From NCBI RefSeq assembly GCF_051200875.1, contig NZ_CP195191.1:682001-746000 (forward strand): DNA of 64,000 nucleotides, read 5' to 3'. Within the stretch, counting starts at the first letter, position 1. Each line of letters begins with the position of its first letter. Made by a program: the position numbers and the translations under genes. Below are positions 53,712-61,708 of the stretch, piece after piece. Source of the DNA: Pseudotabrizicola sp051200875. Its GTDB lineage: Bacteria > Pseudomonadota > Alphaproteobacteria > Rhodobacterales > Rhodobacteraceae. Under the pieces are notes generated by a model. It did not search any database. It worked only from the letters and a program-made list of their open reading frames with translations, and was not told the origin of the DNA.

Positions 53712-54122
53712 CTAAGCCCCGTAGCAAGGACCGCAACTGCAACCCGTGTCAACGGGAGGTGGTGGGGGCGGAGGCGGCGGAGGAGGCGTAACGACGACCG
53801 GCGCAACTGTGGGGGCCGGGCCGTCCTGAAGCGCCGCGGTCGAGCATTGTGAATAGCGCAACGAGGCTTCGGGTAGTCCAAGTTGCCGCGCAATGAATTT
53901 CAGGGCGGCATCATTGTTATAGGCTACCCGCCGTGTCAGCTTCCCTTCTCCGACTTTGAAGGTATGTAGTTTACCGTCATGTCGAACGAGCAGAGCCGGC
54001 TTGTAGGTCTGATTTTCAAGAATATTGCATTGGACGACATCAATTTCTGCCGCTTCCACAAGGGAAGTCGTGCTTAATAAGACAGAAATCGACAGGACCT
54101 TTAAAGTCGTTTTCGGTTTCAT
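53712..54122 (-). CDS. Secreted protein with poly-Pro tract and Cys-rich C-terminus
   Basis: 136-aa protein with a Sec signal peptide (about 1-25, cleaved after VEAA). The mature domain (about 26-105) has a Cys in VVQCN and one in SQCST, then a run of about 11 prolines, then a tail TGCSCGPCYGA with three cysteines. AGGAG lies eight bases before the ATG. The Pro run may act as a rigid spacer and the Cys tail as a metal or disulphide site. The next gene encodes a glycosyltransferase. I do not recognise a family. Confidence 0.75.
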   Translation of the reverse strand: MKPKTTLKVLSISVLLSTTSLVEAAEIDVVQCNILENQTYKPALLVRHDGKLHTFKVGEGKLTRRVAYNNDAALKFIARQLGLPEASLRYSQCSTAALQDGPAPTVAPVVVTPPPPPPPPPPPVDTGCSCGPCYGA

Positions 54123-54251
54123 AATCGAATCTCCTAAAGCGGTTGACGAAATTAAAATTTCGCCGGCCGGAAAACAGCAGAAATAAAACACCTGCTATAT
54201 TTGGAAGTTAACACGGTTTCTGAAACTGAAATAGCCGATTCAGGTGTATTG

Positions 54252-54279
54252 GCGGGGCAGGATTCCTTACCTGCCCCGC
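54252..54279 (-). terminator. Hairpin terminator after the RidA gene
   Basis: Ten-base perfect stem GCGGGGCAGG/CCTGCCCCGC with an 8-base loop between the RidA stop and the Pro-rich gene. The T tract is on the plus side (TTTAA), so it may work on either strand or by stability alone. Confidence 0.6.
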
Positions 54280-54286
54280 TTTAAGG

Positions 54287-54640
54287 TCAGCGCAATGCAG
54301 CAGTCACGATAACCTCGACGCGGTATTCGGGGGCCGCAAGTTTTGCTTCGCCCGTAGCGCGTGCTGGTGTGTGGCCCTGAGGCACCCAAGCGTCCCAAAC
54401 GGAATTCATTTCAGCAAAATCCGCGATGTCGGCTAGCCAAATTTGGGCCGACAGGATTCTGGACTTGTCCGTGCCGGCTTCGGCCAAAATGCGATCGACT
54501 TCCGCCAGACAGGTGCGGGTCTGATCAGCAACAGAGTCACCCGGGTTTCCAACTTGGCCGGCAAGCCAGACGATCCCGTTAAAGCAGACGCCTTCGCTCA
54601 TGCGTGCGCCAATGCCAATGCGTTTGATATCCGTGGTCAT
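54287..54640 (-). CDS. RidA family protein (reactive enamine deaminase)
   Basis: 117-aa protein with the YjgF/RidA fold. The key Arg is in TPARATGEAKL and the Glu in YRVEVIVTA, so imine/enamine hydrolysis is possible. QVGNPGDSVADQTRTCL is the typical helix entrance. Members clear 2-aminoacrylate-type intermediates; close paralogues vary in substrate. A lone gene. Confidence 0.92.
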   Translation of the reverse strand: MTTDIKRIGIGARMSEGVCFNGIVWLAGQVGNPGDSVADQTRTCLAEVDRILAEAGTDKSRILSAQIWLADIADFAEMNSVWDAWVPQGHTPARATGEAKLAAPEYRVEVIVTAALR

Positions 54641-54699
54641 GGAATTCCCCTTTTGCCAACACTGATTGCCTAGCGAGGCAGATCAGCAAAGGGAAGGGG

Positions 54700-54996
54700 T
54701 TACTTGACCGGATTGCAGGTGAAGCTATCACCGGAAGCCGGAGAGAACCAAGCAAGGGTTCCATCAGCGTTAACGGCCACCGAAAGCTGATAGTCGTCCG
54801 CAAATGTCAGAATGTACCCAGAACTATCTGAGGCAACATCTGTGATCTGCATGTTGTCAGAGCCATTGTTATAGATCTCAGACGTAAAACTGAAAATCGC
54901 AACGCCACAATCCCAAGTGCCTTCAAAGGGATAACCTTCGGCAATGGCCGGGGTTGAAAGCGCTAGAAACGCGATTGATGTAAGAAAAGCACGCAC
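54700..54996 (-). CDS. Small secreted protein, 98 aa
   Basis: The GTG at 54996 follows GAGGT at seven bases. A signal peptide (about 1-20, RAFLTSIAFLALSTPAIA|E) precedes a compact domain with one Cys in WDCG and one near the C-terminus (FTCN), likely a disulphide. The frame extends into the tRNA gene upstream, which is rejected. The start lies 21 bases past the tRNA-Gly 3' end, so the gene may be read from the tRNA promoter. Function unknown. Confidence 0.7.
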   Translation of the reverse strand: MRAFLTSIAFLALSTPAIAEGYPFEGTWDCGVAIFSFTSEIYNNGSDNMQITDVASDSSGYILTFADDYQLSVAVNADGTLAWFSPASGDSFTCNPVK

Positions 54997-55017
54997 CGTT
55001 TTCACCTCAGATGCGGA

Positions 55018-55091
55018 TGGAGCGGGTGAAGGGAATCGAACCCTCGTCATCAGCTTGGGAAGCTGCGGCTCTACCATTGAGCTACACCCGC
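55018..55091 (-). tRNA. tRNA-Gly (anticodon CCC)
   Basis: A 74-base cloverleaf on the minus strand. The acceptor GCGGGTG/CACCCGC, the D stem GCTC/GAGC, the anticodon loop TTCCCAA (anticodon CCC) on a GCAGC/GCTG stem, the T loop TTCGATT on GAGGG/CCCTT, and an encoded TCCA 3' end are all present. One mismatch at the base of the anticodon stem. Confidence 0.93.
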
Positions 55092-55150
55092 GTGAACCCT
55101 GAGGTATGTTACGGCAGGTCCGCCGTCAAGAGCGTGCCCCGCCGGATTCT

Positions 55151-56809
55151 TCAAGGAAGCGTAAGCGCCAGTTCAACACGTTCGCCCGCCGATACGGTAA
55201 AGTTCTGCTCTGCCTTTGCTCCCTCTCTGTCGGCAGTTGCAATGTAATCTCCCGCGGGAAGTGTTACCTGCAGGGGGCCATAGCTGTACGCAATCAGCTT
55301 TCGTTCGCCATTGATGTCCGTTTTGGCTGATCTCACCTCTAGATAGGCGCCTTCGACCAGATCAATCGCCGCCACACCTGCATTAAGCACCAGTTTAAGT
55401 TCTGTTTGCTCTGCTGCCTTTACGGTGAATGGCATCTCAACAGAGGCCTCTCCCAATTTGCTTAGGGCAATGTAGTCGCCAGGTACGAGGTCGAATACCG
55501 CTTCGGAACCGTAGTTGTAGACCACTGAAGTTCTGGTCCCATCTACTGCCGTCTGTGCTGCAAAGATTTCGTAGTAGGGGTCGCCAGATTCGACGCGAAG
55601 ATCTGGCGTGTACCATGAGGTCAACTTTGCCACACCAATCCCCATAACCATGCGTTTTTCAGAAATTCCGCCAGGTTCAATAACAACAGCTTCGTTGACT
55701 TCGGCAGTCCCGAGCCGCGCCTTTAAGGCATATTCCCCGGCAGGAAGAACAACGCGTCCTTTTGCATAACCGTAGACGGTGACGTCCTCAGGTCCACGCA
55801 CCTCCCAATACCCTTCTGGATCTACGTCGCCGCCTTGTTCGGCGAGCACAGCAACGTCAAGAATACCTGCATCAAGGACAACTTCGATCGTGGTCATACC
55901 CTCGGCCGCGACGGTGACCGGAACTGTCGCTTGGGCCTTTCCCAGTTTTGCCGTCAGGGAATAGTCGCCGGCCGGAAGTGTCCCAAGGCTCTTTCCATAG
56001 ATCGTATAAACGTCTCCTGTCGGAGCCCCCGCAGCGTCAACTGGAGTCAAATCGAAATAGGCGTCAGATACGATTTCGGGCTCTTCTCCTCCGGCAACCA
56101 AGCGCAGGACTGGATCCACGTTTTCGAGCAGTTCCGGTGCCGGTTCGGGTTCAACAACCGGTTCTGGGCTTGGTTCCGCCGTGGGCGCTGCAGCGACAGT
56201 CGTTTTTAAGGCTTCGACCAAAGCGGTGGCGTCCTTGGCCTCAATGTATTTCCCGCCAGTGTTCTCTGCCAGGCAGGCCACCTGTTTGCCTTCATCCTCT
56301 GTCAGACCAAAGCCAACAACGTGCGCAGTAAAATCTACGCCCGAAGCTTCCAGTTCGTTCCCCAAGGCACATGGATCAGCATTGCAGGTCTCAATGCCGT
56401 CCGTAATGAGGATGACCGTGGCTTTTTCCTCTGTTGCGCGAAGTTCAATTGCAGCACGCCTAACAGCTTCCGAAAGGGGGGTCTTTCCCAAGAATTTCAT
56501 GCGGTTCGCCGCTTCAGAAATGGCTGCCGCTGATTCTGTCGACGGTGGAACGATCAGCTCGATATCCTCGCAAGACCCTTTCTCTCTGTGTCCATACGCC
56601 ATCAAGCCAAGTTCGGACTCGGCCGGAATGCCTTGCAAAACCTGACCCAAAGCTTCGCGCGCAATCTCCAACTTTGGACGGCCGTCAATCTGCCCCCACA
56701 TCGAGCCGGAAGCATCAAGCACAATTATTGATCGGTCTTCGGCAAGAACTGGGTTTGCTATCAATGCTAGCGAAAGGAAAGCAAAGACCCTCTGGATAGA
56801 GATGGACAT
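55151..56809 (-). CDS. Secreted von Willebrand factor A domain protein
   Basis: 552-aa protein with a signal peptide (about 1-23). The VWA domain (about 26-200) has the MIDAS start VLDASGSMWG and LITDGIETCN, so a divalent-metal adhesion site. A Pro/Glu linker (about 208-230) is followed by tandem beta-sandwich repeats of about 80-90 residues that share LPAGDY/LPAGEY and ARLG or KLG motifs (near 285, 370, 450 and 530). The repeats look like PEGA or carboxypeptidase-regulatory-like domains. The role may be in surface or periplasmic binding; the partner is unknown. Confidence 0.85.
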   Translation of the reverse strand: MSISIQRVFAFLSLALIANPVLAEDRSIIVLDASGSMWGQIDGRPKLEIAREALGQVLQGIPAESELGLMAYGHREKGSCEDIELIVPPSTESAAAISEAANRMKFLGKTPLSEAVRRAAIELRATEEKATVILITDGIETCNADPCALGNELEASGVDFTAHVVGFGLTEDEGKQVACLAENTGGKYIEAKDATALVEALKTTVAAAPTAEPSPEPVVEPEPAPELLENVDPVLRLVAGGEEPEIVSDAYFDLTPVDAAGAPTGDVYTIYGKSLGTLPAGDYSLTAKLGKAQATVPVTVAAEGMTTIEVVLDAGILDVAVLAEQGGDVDPEGYWEVRGPEDVTVYGYAKGRVVLPAGEYALKARLGTAEVNEAVVIEPGGISEKRMVMGIGVAKLTSWYTPDLRVESGDPYYEIFAAQTAVDGTRTSVVYNYGSEAVFDLVPGDYIALSKLGEASVEMPFTVKAAEQTELKLVLNAGVAAIDLVEGAYLEVRSAKTDINGERKLIAYSYGPLQVTLPAGDYIATADREGAKAEQNFTVSAGERVELALTLP

Positions 56810-56872
56810 GAAAGGCTCCTTGAAAATCTTATCAGACGCTAGGGATGACGCTTTGCTCTGGCAAGTCGAACT

Positions 56873-57406
56873 TCATCTGTTTTGGGCAAGGAATCCCGGA
56901 GCAATCATCCAGGAAGTGCAGTTTTTAATGTCTCCGGGAGCGTCTCCGACGCCATGCAATGCGCCCCCCCAAGCCATCCCAAGCCATCCGCCGCTCTGGC
57001 GCAGCATGGCTTCCATTGCGCTTGGCACCGCGGGATTGGGATCAGCTCTGGTAGAAATCAGCCAAAGTCTTTTTCCGGCAATACGATCCTTGAAGCTCAA
57101 GTCCGGGCTATCCAAAAAACCGGACCAATGGTCGATGAGCAATTTTGCCGGAGCGGGCAGGGCATACCAATAGACCGGGGCAACGAACACAATGTCGGTT
57201 GCGCGACAAAGATCGCTAAACAGTCCCATAATAACTGCGTCTTCCTGCGGCGCATAAGGACGTCTGTCCCGAAAAGCTGGAAGAGACAGGTCTGACAAGT
57301 CAACCCAAGTCTGGTCAGAACCTTCGATCGCGGCGCGACGGGCAAGACATTCGGAATTGCCGTTGCGACGGCCAGAGGACAATAGGAATAGGAAATTACG
57401 CATCAT
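56873..57406 (-). CDS. Flavodoxin-like NAD(P)H-dependent oxidoreductase
   Basis: 177-aa protein of the NADPH-dependent FMN reductase class. The FMN phosphate loop is SSGRRNGNSECLA, then the APVYWYALPAPAKLLIDHW segment (PxYWxxxPAxxK) near residue 95, and GKRLWLISTR. It likely reduces quinones or metals. The ATG at 57406 is chosen; a start at 57430 lies within the terminator of the upstream gene. Confidence 0.82.
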   Translation of the reverse strand: MMRNFLFLLSSGRRNGNSECLARRAAIEGSDQTWVDLSDLSLPAFRDRRPYAPQEDAVIMGLFSDLCRATDIVFVAPVYWYALPAPAKLLIDHWSGFLDSPDLSFKDRIAGKRLWLISTRADPNPAVPSAMEAMLRQSGGWLGMAWGGALHGVGDAPGDIKNCTSWMIAPGFLAQNR

Positions 57407-57441
57407 CTCTCGATCATGCACGCCTGTCATGAAATGAAAAT

Positions 57442-57465
57442 CCCCCCGGCGTTGAGACCGGGGGG
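57442..57465 (-). terminator. Terminator after the fasciclin gene
   Basis: CCCCCCGG/CCGGGGGG stem with an 8-base loop; on the minus strand it is followed by ATTTTCATTTC. Confidence 0.75.
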
Positions 57466-57569
57466 CACGGACAGCCGAGACTTTGCGAGGGGACATATTA
57501 CAGAGCCTGTCTGCCCGTGGCGGACCAGGGCTGCACCCAGTGACTGGCACAAACCTCGTGCCGGGGAGA

Positions 57570-58112
57570 TTACATTGCGGGCAACAGAACAGTGTCGATG
57601 ACATGAATGACGCCATTCGACTGCTTCACATCAGCGATGGTGACATTCGCAACATTGCCCTGACCGTCCTTGATCATGACTTTGTCGCCTTCATACATTG
57701 CAGTGAATTCACACCCACCGACAGTTTTCACCGGATGGGCGCCTTTGTCGTCATCAACCATCTTCATGATTGCATCTGACAGAGCGTTGGCTGCTACAAC
57801 ATGGCAGGTGAGGATCTTGGTCAGCTGGTCTTTGTTTTCCGGCTTCAGCAGGGTTTCAACCGTTCCTGCAGGAAGCTTTGCAAAGGCGTCGTTGGTCGGA
57901 GCAAAGACGGTGAACGGGCCTTCGCCGGACAACGTTTCCACCAGACCAGCGGCTTGCACCGCTGTGACGAGAGTCGTGTGGTCGGCAGAGTTCACAGCAT
58001 TTTCGACAATGTTCTTTTCTTCATACATGGCGGCGCCGCCAACCATCGGATTTTCAGCCAATGCCATGGTCGTCGAAAGCGCGAGGATCGAAGCTGTGAT
58101 AGCAAGTTTCAT
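57570..58112 (-). CDS. Fasciclin (FAS1) domain protein
   Basis: 180-aa secreted protein. Signal peptide of about 19 residues (LALSTTMALA|E), then one FAS1 domain with the H1 region FTVFAPTNDAFAKLP and H2-like NGVIHVIDTVLLP. It mediates adhesion or acts as a small periplasmic protein. In related bacteria such genes lie beside an ECF sigma/anti-sigma pair, as here, and are thought to be targets. Confidence 0.93.
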   Translation of the reverse strand: MKLAITASILALSTTMALAENPMVGGAAMYEEKNIVENAVNSADHTTLVTAVQAAGLVETLSGEGPFTVFAPTNDAFAKLPAGTVETLLKPENKDQLTKILTCHVVAANALSDAIMKMVDDDKGAHPVKTVGGCEFTAMYEGDKVMIKDGQGNVANVTIADVKQSNGVIHVIDTVLLPAM

Positions 58113-58136
58113 GTCGGTATCTCCGGTTCATAGAAG

Positions 58137-58153
58137 GGCAGGACCGTCCTGCC
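58137..58153. promoter_or_regulatory. Palindromic site in the 5' region of the fasciclin gene
   Basis: GGCAGGAC-C-GTCCTGCC, a perfect 8-base inverted repeat around one base, lying 25-41 bases upstream of the fasciclin ATG. It may be an operator or RNA hairpin that ends the sigma/anti-sigma transcript. Confidence 0.5.
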
Positions 58154-58231
58154 ATCTGATCAGAGTTACGAAGGCATCATCGTGGAAGTTTCAGGTGCCG
58201 CGTGAATTTATCGCTCATCACGCAGCCGTGA

Positions 58232-58885
58232 TTACGCGCCGACTTCAGCGGTCAAGATAACCGGCCCAGTTGGGGCGCCCGTGGGCGATCCACCTTCTGG
58301 TTCGACAGAAACGGCAAGAATCCAGTCTGATGGTGGCACTGGGTATTCAATCACAAGCTCGGTGCCACCCAATAGACCAAGCGAAACTGGCGCAGCCCCG
58401 GGCGCGATGATCCACAATTCATGGACTTGTCCCGGGCCTGCACTCGCGCCAACTGCACGGGTCACAACCAACTCATTGTCGAGGAAAGCCGCACTATAGA
58501 CGAGTGACTGATCCGTAGTAGCAAGTGTGACTACCTTTGACGGGTCAACCGACGGAAGGGTTACAAAGACCACGGCAACAGCCAAAGCCGCTGCGGCCAA
58601 ACTTCCTACAGCCCAACTTAGCCAGTTCTTCCGTACTGCCGCTTGCTTAGGGAACAACCGATCTTCAATCTTACCCAGCAGAGCAGGAGAGGGTTTCTCC
58701 TCTGCAAAATCGGTATTGAGCCCGGCCAACCGCTTTTCCCATGAATTTACAGCAAGGGCAAACGTGGCATCCTCACGGATTAGGCGTTCGGCTGCAATGC
58801 GGTCCGGAAGGTCCAGCACGCCCAAGACATACTCCGCAGCGAGCGCATCATGTTCTTCGAATGGGGTCAAAGGTGTGTCGGTCAT
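58232..58885 (-). CDS. Anti-sigma factor (RskA-like)
   Basis: 217-aa protein. The N-terminal cytoplasmic sigma-binding part (HDALAAEYVLGVLDLPDRIAAERLI, in part: EYVLGVLDLPDR) is followed by one membrane helix (about 93-113) and a periplasmic RskA domain (about 115-217: VHELWIIAPGAAPVSLGLL). Its ATG overlaps the sigma factor stop (ATGA), the normal order for a sigma/anti-sigma pair. It likely holds the sigma factor until a periplasmic signal releases it. Confidence 0.9.
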   Translation of the reverse strand: MTDTPLTPFEEHDALAAEYVLGVLDLPDRIAAERLIREDATFALAVNSWEKRLAGLNTDFAEEKPSPALLGKIEDRLFPKQAAVRKNWLSWAVGSLAAAALAVAVVFVTLPSVDPSKVVTLATTDQSLVYSAAFLDNELVVTRAVGASAGPGQVHELWIIAPGAAPVSLGLLGGTELVIEYPVPPSDWILAVSVEPEGGSPTGAPTGPVILTAEVGA

Positions 58886-59418
58886 TGGTCCAGACACTCC
58901 TTTAGTTTCAGAAGGCTACGCCGAAGCCAAGTTCGCATGGTGTTCAGAGGAACCGAGAAGTGACGTGCGAGTTCGTCATAAGAATGCCCATCCAGATAAG
59001 CACCACGAACTGCCGCTGCGCGGTCAGGCTCTAGAGTGCTGAAGCAATCCTTTACGCGCCTTGCCTCACCCTTGGCGATGAGAACGGTTTCAGCGCGAGG
59101 CGCCTGATCTACGATAAAGTCGGCAGCTTCATCCTTGTCCTGCGCGGGCTTCCGAGCGCGAAGGCGATCAATTGCAAGATTGCGTGTCATGGCGATAAGC
59201 CACGACATTCCAGCCCCTTTATCGGGGCTGTACTGAACTGCTTTCAGCCAAACTCTGGTGTAAACCTCTTGCAATGCATCCTCCGCATCCGTGCGATTAC
59301 CAAGGATACGAAGCGTAACGCCCAATAGTTTCGCCGAACTCTCCGCATAAAGCATACGAAATGCCGCGCGGTCTTGCGCGGCACATCCAAGGATCAGTTG
59401 GGCAATCGGATCTTCCAT
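58882..59418 (-). CDS. ECF-type RNA polymerase sigma factor (SigK-like)
   Basis: 178-aa sigma factor with region 2 (LGNRTDAEDALQEVYTRVW, GMSWLIAMTRNLAIDRLRAR) and region 4 (YDELARHFSVPLNTMRTWLRRSLLKL) and no region 3 or 1.1. The linker and the RskA-type partner place it near the SigK/RpoE-like groups. Its target may include the fasciclin gene downstream. It starts 36 bases after the ASKHA gene, so read-through is possible. Confidence 0.92.
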   Translation of the reverse strand: MEDPIAQLILGCAAQDRAAFRMLYAESSAKLLGVTLRILGNRTDAEDALQEVYTRVWLKAVQYSPDKGAGMSWLIAMTRNLAIDRLRARKPAQDKDEAADFIVDQAPRAETVLIAKGEARRVKDCFSTLEPDRAAAVRGAYLDGHSYDELARHFSVPLNTMRTWLRRSLLKLKECLDQ

Positions 59419-59454
59419 CAGTCAGACAATAGCCAAATGTTGCCTATGGGCAAG

Positions 59455-61494
59455 TCAACCTCTGCGCCGACGGCGATTTGAATCGCCCCCGCCACTGGCG
59501 GTGTTAAACGAAACATCGGGAAGCGTCACGATCAAGCCAAGTTCCGGGAAAGGGTCAACCGCGTGCGGTATGGCATTCGCATTGACAAAATGCTCTTGGA
59601 AGCGTGGTTCGATTGCAGTCTCGACCTTGTGAATATCGTGTACAGTCTTCTCAATCTGACTGCGGGCCGCAGCGCTGCAAAGTGCTATCCGCGCCCCAGT
59701 TCCTGCCGCGTTTCCTGCGCTTGTGACCTTTTCCAATGGCGCATCCGGGATCATTCCAAGAACCATTGCGTGCTTTGGGCTGATATGGGCACCAAACGCT
59801 CCTGCAAGGGTTACGCGGTCTACATGGTCGACGCCCATTTCATCCATCAACAAGCGTGCACCGGCATATAGAGCCGACTTGGCCAATTGAATTGCACGAA
59901 TATCGCCCTGCGTCACCATGATCCGTGGGCCGCCGTCTGCACTGCCATCATGGAGCATGTAGCTGTGGGTTCGACCTTCCGGTACCGAACGTTCAGTTCC
60001 AGTCTGTTCAGCACTTCCAATCAAACCACGCGCGTCGACAAGTCCAGCCATCCGCATCTCAGCAACGGCCTCAATGATCCCAGAGCCGCAGATGCCAGTG
60101 ATCCCTGTTGTTGCCGTCGCTGCCGCAAATTCTGGATCGTCAGACCAAAGCTCGCTTCCAATCACTCTGAAACGTGGCTCTTTCGTGATCGGATCAATGT
60201 GCACCCGCTCAATGGCACCGGGTGCGGCGCGTTGTCCGCTCGAAATCTGGGCCCCTTCAAAAGCCGGGCCCGTAGGCGAAGAACAAGCCAGAACGCGTGT
60301 CTTATTGCCCAAAAGGATTTCGGCATTTGTTCCGACATCGACGATCAAGACCATGTCGTCTGATTTATTGGGTTCTTCCGATAGCGCTACGGCTGCGCAG
60401 TCTGCACCGACATGGCCTGCGATGCAGGGAAGTATGTAAACGCGCGCTGCGGCGTTCAAATGGGTCAGGTCAAGATCACGCGCATCCAGTGAAAGACTGC
60501 CACTTGTCGCCAACGCAAACGGTGCTTGGCCAAGTTCTACGGGATCAATCCCCAAGAGAAGGTGATGCATCACTGGATTGCAGACGAACACCACCTCATA
60601 AACATTGGTGGGTAGCGTATTTGCCTCGGCTGCAATTGATGCGGAAAGCGCGTTGATTGCCTCACGCACGGCCCGGGTCATTTCCACATCGCCGCCGGGA
60701 TTCATCATTGCGTAGGAAACACGGCTCATCAGGTCTTCGCCAAAGCGGATCTGTGGATTCATCAACCCGCTTGATGCCAAAACTCGACCATCAGTCAGGT
60801 CGCAAAGATGTGCGGCGATGGTGGTTGACCCAAGATCAATGGCCAGCCCCAGAATTGGTCCTTCATGAAAGCCCGGCCAGATATCCAGAATGCGTGAAGA
60901 AGCGTCCTGATTGCCTTTGTGCAATGCAACCGTGACCTTCCATTCGCCCTTGCGAAGTGCCGGTTGCAACCGCCGCATCAGTGCAAGGTCTGCTGTCACA
61001 TCCTGAACCTGCCACTGATCGCGCAAAGCAATCGCCAGCCGTTCGAAATCGCCAGTTGGCTCGTGCATGTCGGGTTCTTGCACTTCAACGAACAGAAGCT
61101 TTGTTGCCGGGTCCATTGCAATGGTGCGCTCAGTCGCCGACTTGCGAATAACTTGCTTGTGAACTTGGCTTTCCGGTGGGACGTCAATGACGACATCACC
61201 CATGACCTTTGCCTGACATCCAAGCCGACGTCCGTCGATCATTCCGCGCTTTTGCTTATAACGGTCCTCAACAGAGTTCCACTCTGTCAGGGCGTCCGCA
61301 TCGACATGGACACCGTGTTTCGGGAACTCACCATAACCCGGCGTGATCTGGCATTTGGAGCAGATCCCGCGGCCGCCACAGACAGAATCGAGGTCGACGC
61401 CAAGCTGCCGTGCTGCAGTCAGAACAGGCGTACCCAAAGGGAACCGCCCACGTTTTCCAGACGGCGTAAAGATTACAAGGGCGTCTTCGGTCAT
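59455..61494 (-). CDS. ASKHA/ferredoxin protein, corrinoid reactivation (RACo/RamA-like)
   Basis: 679-aa protein. The N-terminal [2Fe-2S] ferredoxin has C39-x5-C45-x2-C48 and C93 (SVCGGRGICSKCQI, LGCQA). The C-terminal ASKHA ATPase domain has LAIDLGSTTIAAHL, IVDVGTNAEILLG and TLAGAFGAHI. This family reductively activates cobalamin that oxidised in methyltransferases. It ends in an Arg-rich tail (SNRRRRRG). The ATG at 61494 has GTGGA upstream; a longer frame is rejected. Two neighbours fit a corrinoid C1 pathway. Confidence 0.9.
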   Translation of the reverse strand: MTEDALVIFTPSGKRGRFPLGTPVLTAARQLGVDLDSVCGGRGICSKCQITPGYGEFPKHGVHVDADALTEWNSVEDRYKQKRGMIDGRRLGCQAKVMGDVVIDVPPESQVHKQVIRKSATERTIAMDPATKLLFVEVQEPDMHEPTGDFERLAIALRDQWQVQDVTADLALMRRLQPALRKGEWKVTVALHKGNQDASSRILDIWPGFHEGPILGLAIDLGSTTIAAHLCDLTDGRVLASSGLMNPQIRFGEDLMSRVSYAMMNPGGDVEMTRAVREAINALSASIAAEANTLPTNVYEVVFVCNPVMHHLLLGIDPVELGQAPFALATSGSLSLDARDLDLTHLNAAARVYILPCIAGHVGADCAAVALSEEPNKSDDMVLIVDVGTNAEILLGNKTRVLACSSPTGPAFEGAQISSGQRAAPGAIERVHIDPITKEPRFRVIGSELWSDDPEFAAATATTGITGICGSGIIEAVAEMRMAGLVDARGLIGSAEQTGTERSVPEGRTHSYMLHDGSADGGPRIMVTQGDIRAIQLAKSALYAGARLLMDEMGVDHVDRVTLAGAFGAHISPKHAMVLGMIPDAPLEKVTSAGNAAGTGARIALCSAAARSQIEKTVHDIHKVETAIEPRFQEHFVNANAIPHAVDPFPELGLIVTLPDVSFNTASGGGDSNRRRRRG

Positions 61495-61708
61495 GTGCAA
61501 GTCCACAAAGAGTTTTCTGTCGTTCCGGGTTTTAATCTGCAAACAGAAGAAGACAATGCCCGTTAGCGGCAGCTTCCCTCTCTATTCCGTCAGTGAATAG
61601 AAAGATTTCGTCGGTTCATGCCTGAAACGCGACCTGTGCTTCAAAGGCAAAAGATGGGAGAAGAATTTTCTGAAACAGTGCGCGCGTTATCACGGGCTGA
61701 ACTGGCTT

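Noticed and set aside
55018..55091. tRNA gene as an integration site of a mobile element
   Set aside because: No integrase, direct repeat of the tRNA end or composition change was seen nearby.
57670..58260. 196-codon plus-strand frame
   Set aside because: Antisense to the fasciclin gene; Ser/Ala-rich shadow.
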